7,881 bases of DNA. Origin: an uncultured Porphyromonadaceae bacterium. Lineage in GTDB: Bacteria; Bacteroidota; Bacteroidia; Bacteroidales; Muribaculaceae. Positions 1 to 5,888 of this stretch are shown piece after piece (within the stretch, counting starts at the first letter, position 1; every line of letters starts with the position of its first letter). The notes beneath the pieces are model-generated. The model was given only the letters and a program-made list of their open reading frames with translations, searched no databases and was not told where the DNA came from. The stretch covers positions 1 to 7,881 of the forward strand of contig UROS01000111.1 of NCBI GenBank assembly GCA_900549445.1, in the 5' to 3' direction. The position numbers and the translations under genes are program-made.

Positions 1-199
1 CGTCGGTACTTTCCATAGCGACACAACGCACGGTGTCTTCGCCGATGTGCTGTTCTACTTCGAGAATAAGCTGTGAGCCATCGGGACGGTCAACTTTAAG
101 GGCGGTGTAGATCGGGGGGATGATATTGTCGTCGCCCTCGAAGATGACATCGACGACGGGGCCGATCACCTGAGCCACTTTTCCGTATTTTTCACTCAT
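1..199 (-). CDS. atpD: F1 ATP synthase subunit beta, N-terminal fragment
   Basis: This is the catalytic beta subunit of the F-type ATP synthase, a cytoplasmic-face F1 subunit that makes ATP from ADP and phosphate using the transmembrane ion gradient. Only the first 66 codons are inside the window, and the rest runs off the left edge. The translation begins MSEKYGKVAQVIGPVVDVIF, the usual start of the beta-subunit N-terminal beta-barrel. It continues with IYTALKV, LILEVEQHIGEDTVR and AMESTD, all typical of this domain. The P-loop and catalytic residues lie outside the window and cannot be checked. The ATG at 199-197 matches the family N-terminus and is preceded by an A-rich stretch rather than a clear Shine-Dalgarno sequence. 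It follows nuoH by 54 bases on the same strand, with no terminator hairpin or good promoter in the gap, so co-transcription with the nuo genes is likely. Finding atpD here instead of nuoI is unusual. Confidence 0.95.
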   Translation of the reverse strand, partial: MSEKYGKVAQVIGPVVDVIFEGDDNIIPPIYTALKVDRPDGSQLILEVEQHIGEDTVRCVAMESTD

Positions 200-253
200 T
201 TTTCAGGAGTTTAAGAGGTAATTTAATCGAGAATCAAAACTGCCGCGGAAGAA

Positions 254-1330
254 TCAGAGAGTGAGACCGAATGTAATGATCAAAACCATCAGCACGAGGT
301 TCACGAGGTTGATGGGAAGAAGATATTTCCATTCGAGCGACAGGAGCTGGTCGATACGCAGACGGGGGAACGTCCACTTGAACCAGATGATAATAAAGGA
401 GAGCACCACGGCCTTGCCGAGGAACCATACAACGGAGGGGATGAAATCCATTATACGGTTAAAGGCATCGAAACCGGGAATATGGAGGGGCATCCAGCCG
501 CCGAAGAAAATGAGGGCAGCCACACCCGAGACGATAAACAGATTGAGATATTCGGCGAGATAGAAGAAACCGAAGTGGATACCGGAGTATTCGGTATGGT
601 ATCCGGCGGTAAGCTCGCTCTCAGCTTCGGGGAGGTCAAACGGGCCGCGGTTGGTTTCGGCGGTGCCGGCGATCATGAAGATCACGAATGCGATGATGGC
701 TGGAATGTGGCCCGAGAAAATGAACCAGAGGTGATCCTGCGCCTGACATATTCCGCCAACCGACATTGTTCCGGCAAGAGTGACCATCGTTATAACACTC
801 AGACCCATTGAGAGTTCATAGCTGACCATCTGGGCACCGGAACGGAGGGCACCGATGAGAGTGAACTTGTTGTTGCTCGACCATCCGGCGAGCAGGATTC
901 CGAGCACGCCGATGGAAGAAACGGCGAGCAGGAAGAAGATACCTACGTTGAAGTCGATGATCTGCAGACCGTTGCCCCACGGGAGGACGGCAAATGCGAG
1001 CATCGAGGCTATGATGACGAGATAGGGGGCAAGAGCGAAAAGGAACTTGTCGATGTGGTTGAGCGAAATAAGTTCCTTGATAAGAATCTTGAACATATCG
1101 GCCACCGACTGGAGCAGTCCCCAGGGGCCCACGCGGTTAGGGCCGAGACGGCACTGGATGAAAGCGCAGACCTTGCGTTCGAAATATATGTAGAAGAGGG
1201 CGAGGACTGCGTAGAGCAACATCAGGCCGACACCTACGAGCAGGCACTCCAGTGTAACAGCGGCCCATTCGGGCATCAGGCTCAGGAAGAAAGAGTGAAG
1301 CCAGGCGGTTCCTACTGATAAATCTTGCAT
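254..1330 (-). CDS. nuoH: NADH-quinone oxidoreductase subunit H (complex I ND1 homologue)
   Basis: NuoH is the membrane subunit that forms much of the quinone chamber of complex I and links the hydrophilic arm to the proton-pumping arm. The 358-residue product has the normal family length and about eight hydrophobic segments. Both family signatures are visible. The first is the ERK/GPNRVGP/GLLQSVADMFK stretch at residues 51-81. The second is AETNRGPFDLPEAESEL at 224-240, followed by GYHTEYSG at 243-250, the acidic loop that lines the quinone path. YELSMG at 171-176 and the C-terminal FPRLRIDQLL at 321-330 are also conserved in the family. The gene starts 35 bases after nuoCD ends, in the same operon. 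The ATG start gives a full N-terminus ahead of the first helix. Nothing suggests truncation or frameshift. The next gene is atpD, not the nuoI expected from the common Bacteroidota order. Confidence 0.98.
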   Translation of the reverse strand: MQDLSVGTAWLHSFFLSLMPEWAAVTLECLLVGVGLMLLYAVLALFYIYFERKVCAFIQCRLGPNRVGPWGLLQSVADMFKILIKELISLNHIDKFLFALAPYLVIIASMLAFAVLPWGNGLQIIDFNVGIFFLLAVSSIGVLGILLAGWSSNNKFTLIGALRSGAQMVSYELSMGLSVITMVTLAGTMSVGGICQAQDHLWFIFSGHIPAIIAFVIFMIAGTAETNRGPFDLPEAESELTAGYHTEYSGIHFGFFYLAEYLNLFIVSGVAALIFFGGWMPLHIPGFDAFNRIMDFIPSVVWFLGKAVVLSFIIIWFKWTFPRLRIDQLLSLEWKYLLPINLVNLVLMVLIITFGLTL

Positions 1331-1365
1331 ATTTAATATCTTTTAGTGATTCGTGAGACAGAGAT

Positions 1366-3003
1366 TTAACGGTCGATGTCGGGGACGATATAGTCGAGAG
1401 AGCCGCCGATAGTGATAAGATCGGCGATTTTGTCGCCTTCGGTAATATGGTCGACCACGGCTGCGAGAGGCAGACAGGGAGGAGCAATCTTGAGGCGGTA
1501 GGGAGAAGTGGCACCGTCGCTCTCGATATAGACACCGAAAGTACCGCGACAACCCTCAACCCTCTTGAACCAGGAGCCTACGGGGAGTTTGAGCACTTTG
1601 GGCACCTTGACGCAGTATTCGCCTTCGGGAATATTGTCGATGAGCTGCGCTATTATGCGCGCGCTCTGGGTCATTTCGTCGAGACGGACTTTGAAGCGTG
1701 CCATCGAATCGCCCTCGGTGCGGACGATTTCGTCGAACTCGAGTTCGGAATAGATGCTGTAGGGGTCGGTCTTGCGCACGTCGCAAGCCCAGCCCGAAGC
1801 TCGGCCGGCGGGACCGGAAACCGACCAGCTGATGGCGTCCTCGCGAGAGAGGTTGCCGACGTTTTCGAGGCGGTTTTTGGTGATGATGTTGCCTGTGAAG
1901 AGCTTGTTGTATTCGGCTATGTTCTTAGGAATCACGTCGAGCAGGGCGTGGACGTCTTTCACGAAATCCTTGTCGAGATCCTGCATTACACCGCCGATAC
2001 AATCATAGTTGAAGGTCATACGGGCACCGCAGGTGCGCTCGAATATATCGAGAATCTGCTCGCGCACGCGCAGAGTGTAGAACAGCATCGATGTGGCGCC
2101 GAGGTCCATGCAGTATGTGCCTATGAAAAGGCAATGGGAGGCGATTCGCGAAAGCTCGTCCATAAGCACGCGGATAACCTGAGCGCGGCGGGAGATGGTG
2201 ATACCCGCAGCTTCCTCTATGGCAAGGCAGAGGCCGTGGTGATAAATCTGACCGGAGAAATAGTCGAGACGATCCATGAAATGGAGCGACTGGGAGTAAG
2301 TGAGCTCTTCGCAGATTTTTTCGATGCCCCTGTGTATGTAGCCGAGATAAATATCAATTTTTTTGATAGTTTCGCCGTCGACAGCTGTGCGGAAGCGCAG
2401 CACGCCGTGAGTTGCGGGGTGCTGGGGGCCGATGTTTACAACGAAGTCGTCTTCCTGGAAAATGCGGTTCTGACGTTTTTCGATTTTTCCGTCGGGAAGT
2501 TCCACCCAGGTGTCGGTAAAATCGGTCTGGCGCTCGTTGACAAAAGGCTCTACGGGATTGATTTTCGGATCCATATCGTAGTCTTTGCGCAGCGGATAGC
2601 CCTTCCAGTCGATACTGAGGAAAAGGCGGCGCATATCAGGATTGTTGATAAATATGATTCCGAAGAAATCGTAGACTTCGCGCTCGAATATCGTAGCGAT
2701 GGCCCAGAGGTCGAAGACGCTGTGGATAAATGGTTTTTCGCGGTCGCCGGTAGCAAGTACCTTCACGGCGATATGGGCGTTGGTGCTGGTTGAGGTGAGT
2801 TCGTAGACGCAGCCGAGACCTTTGTCCTGCCAGTCCATGCCTACAATGGTGACGAGAAAGTCGAAGCTCAGGTCGGCGTCGTCGCGGAGAGTGCGGGCGA
2901 AGTCATGCCAGATGGCGTCGGGTACGGTAACCGTGAGGGTCTGACCCTGCTCGAAAACCGCCTGAGGGAACAGCTGGGATATTTTTCCTTGGATGTCAGC
3001 CAT
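1366..3003 (-). CDS. nuoCD: NADH-quinone oxidoreductase fused subunit C/D
   Basis: A single 545-residue protein combines the 30-kDa (NuoC) and 49-kDa (NuoD) subunits of the complex I hydrophilic arm. The NuoC part is roughly residues 1-165, with the signature EREVYDFFGIIF at 107-118 followed by LRKDY at 138-142. The NuoD part begins near residue 183. It shows IGPQHPATHGVLR at 191-203, GYIHRGIEK at 221-229, DRLDY at 244-248 and the C-terminal GGSLDYIVPDIDR at 533-545. By analogy with characterised 49-kDa subunits, H199 and Y248 are the likely quinone-head-group contacts. The fusion is known in Escherichia coli and Bacteroidota, so it is expected here. Its start is 110 bases after nuoB ends, the longest gap in the operon, and it is followed by nuoH after 35 bases. 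One oddity is Ala507 in PYRLKIAPP, where many homologues have Arg (PYRLK-x-R). Confidence 0.98.
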   Translation of the reverse strand: MADIQGKISQLFPQAVFEQGQTLTVTVPDAIWHDFARTLRDDADLSFDFLVTIVGMDWQDKGLGCVYELTSTSTNAHIAVKVLATGDREKPFIHSVFDLWAIATIFEREVYDFFGIIFINNPDMRRLFLSIDWKGYPLRKDYDMDPKINPVEPFVNERQTDFTDTWVELPDGKIEKRQNRIFQEDDFVVNIGPQHPATHGVLRFRTAVDGETIKKIDIYLGYIHRGIEKICEELTYSQSLHFMDRLDYFSGQIYHHGLCLAIEEAAGITISRRAQVIRVLMDELSRIASHCLFIGTYCMDLGATSMLFYTLRVREQILDIFERTCGARMTFNYDCIGGVMQDLDKDFVKDVHALLDVIPKNIAEYNKLFTGNIITKNRLENVGNLSREDAISWSVSGPAGRASGWACDVRKTDPYSIYSELEFDEIVRTEGDSMARFKVRLDEMTQSARIIAQLIDNIPEGEYCVKVPKVLKLPVGSWFKRVEGCRGTFGVYIESDGATSPYRLKIAPPCLPLAAVVDHITEGDKIADLITIGGSLDYIVPDIDR

Positions 3004-3023
3004 GATTGGTTTTTATTATGTCG

Positions 3024-3042
3024 GGTTGACGGGAAATCAACC
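3024..3042. repeat. inverted repeat in the nuoB-nuoCD gap
   Basis: Perfect 6-base arms (GGTTGA at 3024-3029 and TCAACC at 3037-3042) enclose a 7-base loop, 21 bases upstream of the nuoCD start. On the minus-strand transcript it is followed by an A-rich stretch, not by U residues, so it does not look like an intrinsic terminator. It could be an mRNA hairpin that affects processing or nuoCD translation, or simply chance. The rest of the 110-base gap contains no TAnnTTTG element on the minus strand and no small gene that I can support. Confidence 0.4.
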
Positions 3043-3113
3043 TGTTATGATAAGTAACTCTTTATAAATCGGTTAATGAGGTAAAAGGGATCCTGTAAGG
3101 GGGGAACGACTTT

Positions 3114-3722
3114 TCAGTCGTCGACACCGGGCACGGGATGCTCCTTGAGGAATTCCTGCTGTTTCTCCTGACGGTTCACGCCGCCGAAGAACTTCTCGAC
3201 CTTGATTTTACGGGAGAGCTGCATGATGCCATATATCATAGCCTCAGGACGGGGCGGGCAGCCAGGCACAAACACGTCGACGGGAACGATGTCCTCGATA
3301 CCCATGGCCACGTGGTAGCTCTTTTTGAAGGGGCCGCCGGAAATGGCGCAACTGCCGCAGGCAATAACATATTTTGGTTCGGCAAGCTGGTCGTAGAGAC
3401 GGCGCATGACCGGGGCCATACGGTGGACGATGGTACCCGCCACCATCATGAAGTCGGCCTGACGGGGCGACGAACGCGCCACTTCCCAACCGAAGCGGGC
3501 CATATCGTAGCGGGCGGCTCCGAGCGAAACGAATTCAATACCGCAGCAGCTTGTGGCGAACGTGAGAGGCCAGATAGAGTTTGAACGACCCCAGTTTATG
3601 AGCTGGTCAAGCTTACCTACCACAACATTCGTGCCGCTCTCCTGAAGCTGTTTGACAAGCGACTCGATGTATTCGTTGTCTTTCCATGCCTCGTAGGGCA
3701 TGCTCTTTGTTGTCACTTCCAT
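3114..3722 (-). CDS. nuoB: NADH-quinone oxidoreductase subunit B (N2 Fe-S cluster subunit)
   Basis: NuoB carries the terminal [4Fe-4S] cluster N2, which hands electrons to quinone at the interface with NuoD and NuoH. The 202-residue product has the full ligand set for the family. The adjacent cysteines C59 and C60 are in TSCCGIE, C125 is in GSCAISGG, and C155 is in VPGCPPRPE. An extra cysteine, C122, sits three residues before C125 and is not one of the usual four ligands. The RYDMARFG and RQADFMMVAGT stretches (71-78 and 87-97) are also typical. The start codon overlaps the end of nuoA by 10 bases (3713-3722), which suggests translational coupling. After its stop there is a 110-base gap before nuoCD. 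The C-terminal tail beyond residue 180 is charged and poorly conserved in this family, and its length here is normal. Confidence 0.98.
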   Translation of the reverse strand: MEVTTKSMPYEAWKDNEYIESLVKQLQESGTNVVVGKLDQLINWGRSNSIWPLTFATSCCGIEFVSLGAARYDMARFGWEVARSSPRQADFMMVAGTIVHRMAPVMRRLYDQLAEPKYVIACGSCAISGGPFKKSYHVAMGIEDIVPVDVFVPGCPPRPEAMIYGIMQLSRKIKVEKFFGGVNRQEKQQEFLKEHPVPGVDD

Positions 3723-4081
3723 TCAAGAGCTCCTTTCCGCCAGGCATAAACGAGACCCAGCACTAAAACGCCTAAGAAAACGGCTATACTCAGCAGACCC
3801 TGCGAACCGAGCTGCTGAACTCTTACCGCCCAGGGATAGAGGAAAACAGTTTCGACATCGAACATCAGAAAGAGGATAGCGAAGAGATAGTATCCGACTT
3901 TGAACTGAGCCATAGACTCACCGCGGGTGGGAATACCGCATTCGTAAGCCTCACCTTTCTGGGGGTTGAAAGACCGCGGCGAAATGAGCCCGGCGAGCCA
4001 CAGCGCGATAGCCACGAGAGCCACGCCGGTAAGCAGAGCCACCACGGCAAGAGTTGCGTTTTGAATTGCTAATGCTATCAT
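3713..4081 (-). CDS. nuoA: NADH-quinone oxidoreductase subunit A
   Basis: NuoA (ND3 homologue) is a small membrane subunit of complex I that sits beside NuoH at the junction of the two arms. The 122-residue product has three hydrophobic segments, at about 8-32, 64-85 and 95-115. The first cytoplasmic loop contains the conserved YECGIPTRGES stretch at 46-56, with the family cysteine C48. The second helix contains FDVETVFLYPWA at 74-85, with the conserved acidic residues D75 and E77. It is the first gene of the nuo operon here, which is its usual place. Its TGA stop lies inside the first codons of nuoB (10-base overlap). The start at 4081-4079 is the only one that gives the complete first helix, and the preceding leader is AT-rich without a clear Shine-Dalgarno sequence. 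Confidence 0.98.
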   Translation of the reverse strand: MIALAIQNATLAVVALLTGVALVAIALWLAGLISPRSFNPQKGEAYECGIPTRGESMAQFKVGYYLFAILFLMFDVETVFLYPWAVRVQQLGSQGLLSIAVFLGVLVLGLVYAWRKGALEWK

Positions 4082-4286
4082 ATTAATGTATCATCAAAAA
4101 TTTACTCTCTCATGGGCAGCGGCGGCAACAGAGGGTCACAAAACCGGAAAGCATGTAAATTTCATGGTCAATCCGCTACGCTGCAATTAATAAGTAAGAA
4201 CCAGGGAAGAGCGATAACCTTTTGGCAGTCACTCTATTGCCGGAGCACGCCGCAAAAAAGGGCGTTTCTTTCCTCAAAAATCAGTG
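4082..4286 (-). other. nuoA leader / intergenic region
   Basis: About 200 bases lie between the predicted nuo promoter and the nuoA start, long for a housekeeping leader. On the transcript strand I see a small hairpin (5-base arms at 4247-4251 and 4261-4265, 9-base A-rich loop on the plus strand). I also see two tiny open frames: a 9-residue one, MKFTCFPVL, at 4165-4136, and M-R-E-stop at 4112-4101. None of these is long or strong enough to call a gene or a known riboswitch. The plus strand is open across this area (4112-4381), but its translation has no recognisable features and it has no visible promoter, so I do not call it. Confidence 0.45.
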
Positions 4287-4294
4287 CAAATATA
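4287..4294 (-). promoter_or_regulatory. putative -7 element of the nuo operon promoter
   Basis: The minus strand reads TATATTTG, an exact match to the Bacteroidota -7 consensus TAnnTTTG. It lies between the upstream terminator and nuoA, the right place for the operon promoter. No clear TTTG-type -33 element is found at the usual spacing of about 19-21 bases, so the call rests on the -7 element and its position. The predicted transcription start is near 4280. Confidence 0.5.
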
Positions 4295-4376
4295 GCAAAA
4301 AAAACTGAAACGGGCTGGAAAATTGCAAGCATTTTAAGCGTATGTTTTGGAACATTCGGAGCCCGGGGACACAATT

Positions 4377-4425
4377 TGTAAAAACAAAAAGGCGCCGGCA
4401 CGGTGACTGATACACTGTGCCGGCG
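4377..4425 (-). terminator. intrinsic terminator after the DUF5723 gene
   Basis: The arms at 4393-4405 and 4413-4425 pair over 13 positions (12 Watson-Crick pairs plus one G-T position) around a 7-base loop. The stem is very GC-rich (GCCGGC core). On the minus strand it is followed by CC and then TTTTTGTTTTT. It begins 54 bases after the stop of the gene ending at 4480. The U-tract is present only on the minus-strand side, so it works in that direction. It separates the envelope unit from the nuo operon. Confidence 0.9.
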
Positions 4426-4479
4426 GTTATATGGCTGAAGCGGTGGCGGGAATCTTATCCGCCGCCATCTGTCATAACG

Positions 4480-5868
4480 TCAGAAATAAACATTCAGACC
4501 TGTAGAAACGGAAGCATTGGAGGCGATGGGAACTCCCTGCTTGGCCATTTTGCTGAAGAAATTATCCTGAGCGAGGAAGAACTGTATTCCGGCGCCGGGT
4601 ATGCGGAGGTTGGCCATCCAGCCGAAACCGCATCCGAAAGTGCCGGCACAGGTGTTGACTCCGAACGACACATTCTTTACCGGCGCGACATTGGCCGAAA
4701 GGCGGAAGTCTGTCCACGAGTATGAACCGGCTATACGGGTTGTGTTGAGAAGACCGAATTTCAGTTTGTTGTAAAGGGGCAGAGTGTAGGCAGCACCGAG
4801 GTTGATGGTGGCATTGAGTGCCTGCGTACGCGAACCTTTGTCGCCGTTGTCGTCGAGCTGATAAAGCATTTCGAGAGAATTCCGCATTTTCTTCCATTCT
4901 TTTGAAAAAGAATTGTCTGCATTCTCATTGGCGTTGAAGGTGTAGATGTCGCTGTCGAAGGCTTTGTCGCCGTTTGTCGAGGCCCAGAGATCGTTGTTCC
5001 AGCTGATGAAGCCGAGGTCGAGTATGGCTGCCGAGAACTCCCAGTCGGGGAGCGCTTTCGGGGTATAGACGGCGCCAAGGTCGAGACCGAGGCCAAAACC
5101 GTTGATGGCACTGAAATCGCCGTCGAGACCCTCGACATATTCGGTGTTGGTGTGGTCGTTGAGCGTTGTCTTGTAGTGCATGCCTTTCAGCGAGGTATGG
5201 ATGTCGGCGTTTGTCACCACGTGCCAGGCGTCTTTACCGAGACTGAGGGTGGCGCGCTCAAGCTCAGCATCGATCGAACCCACGCCGAGCAAAACCTTAA
5301 GAGAGGCGCCCACCCGGATTTCGGGAGTGATCTGTCTGCTGTGGCCGAGGGCAATCTCACCGTAGCCTATAGCGCGGGCCTTTACGCCGTCTATCTCGTA
5401 ATCCCGGTTGGAAACTCCTTCTTTCAGAAGCGAAAAGAGACTGGAGGGGATGTGGGCATTGACGTCGGCGCGGGCAGCAATGTTGATGGTATTGTAACCG
5501 CCGAAAGCGTTGAATCCGAATGAGAGTATGTTGACTCGGGTGCTGACACCGATTTTGTTCATGTCGCTGAGATTATCCATAAGTTCAGAACTGGATACGC
5601 CCGGATTGGAGAAGAGCACGGTCTTGCCGTCGACGTTGTAGATTACGTCGGAAAGCGAGAGATTGCCACGGATTCCGGCATTGACGTTGGCTACGCCGGG
5701 AACGCCCACAAATATTTTGCCCGGCTCGTTGGCGATAGCAGGATTCATGAGGAAGCGGTAGGCATAGTCTTCCACAAAATAGCCCGACTGTGTGAACTGG
5801 GCGGAGGCGGAGAGCGCGGCACTGCCGAATATAAGCGCCGCGGCGGTATTCTTTATATTGAATTTCAT
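4480..5868 (-). CDS. DUF5723-like outer-membrane protein (PorP/SprF-like)
   Basis: This 462-residue protein is predicted to be exported and to sit in the outer membrane as a beta-barrel. The N-terminus is a standard Sec signal peptide (basic KFNIKN, hydrophobic stretch, ASAQ), with likely cleavage after residue 23. The mature part starts with YRFLMNPAIA at 37-46, resembling the NPA motif near the N-terminus of PorP/SprF-type proteins. It continues as alternating beta-strands with many Gly and aromatic residues, for example LSFGFNAFGGYNTINIAA at 115-132 and GFGLGLDLGAVYT at 257-269. It ends in NVYF, a terminal aromatic as in barrel proteins. The overall pattern fits the DUF5723 family of Bacteroidales, whose function is unknown. 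Two cysteines, C407 and C413, lie six residues apart and could form a disulfide. The gene begins 20 bases after the lipoprotein gene and is followed by a terminator, so it is the last gene of a two-gene unit. Family assignment is from memory of sequence pattern. The barrel prediction is firmer than the family name. Confidence 0.8.
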   Translation of the reverse strand: MKFNIKNTAAALIFGSAALSASAQFTQSGYFVEDYAYRFLMNPAIANEPGKIFVGVPGVANVNAGIRGNLSLSDVIYNVDGKTVLFSNPGVSSSELMDNLSDMNKIGVSTRVNILSFGFNAFGGYNTINIAARADVNAHIPSSLFSLLKEGVSNRDYEIDGVKARAIGYGEIALGHSRQITPEIRVGASLKVLLGVGSIDAELERATLSLGKDAWHVVTNADIHTSLKGMHYKTTLNDHTNTEYVEGLDGDFSAINGFGLGLDLGAVYTPKALPDWEFSAAILDLGFISWNNDLWASTNGDKAFDSDIYTFNANENADNSFSKEWKKMRNSLEMLYQLDDNGDKGSRTQALNATINLGAAYTLPLYNKLKFGLLNTTRIAGSYSWTDFRLSANVAPVKNVSFGVNTCAGTFGCGFGWMANLRIPGAGIQFFLAQDNFFSKMAKQGVPIASNASVSTGLNVYF

Positions 5869-5888
5869 TTTATTCCTATAATATTAGA

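Noticed and set aside
200..253. Possible separate promoter for atpD
   Set aside because: TTTTG and TACCTCTT occur on the minus strand, but the second does not match TAnnTTTG and the spacing is about 14 bases, so neither element is convincing.
1447..2793. 448-codon open frame on the plus strand, antisense to nuoCD
   Set aside because: It lies entirely opposite the certain nuoCD gene. Its translation is rich in Val, Asp, Glu and Ala with no recognisable domain or start context. Long antisense frames like this arise from codon bias in GC-rich third positions.
3138..3584. 148-codon plus-strand frame antisense to nuoB
   Set aside because: It is a shadow of nuoB, with no promoter, start context or recognisable product.
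4247..4265. Possible terminator hairpin in the nuoA leader
   Set aside because: It has only a 5-base stem with a 9-base loop and no U-tract after it on the minus strand. The plus-strand T-rich run after it is broken and no plus-strand gene ends there.
4112..4381. 89-codon plus-strand frame in the nuoA upstream region
   Set aside because: It overlaps the predicted nuo promoter and leader. Its composition is low-quality (many basic and polar residues, no motif), and no plus-strand promoter precedes it. Its end runs close to the poly-A side of the terminator.
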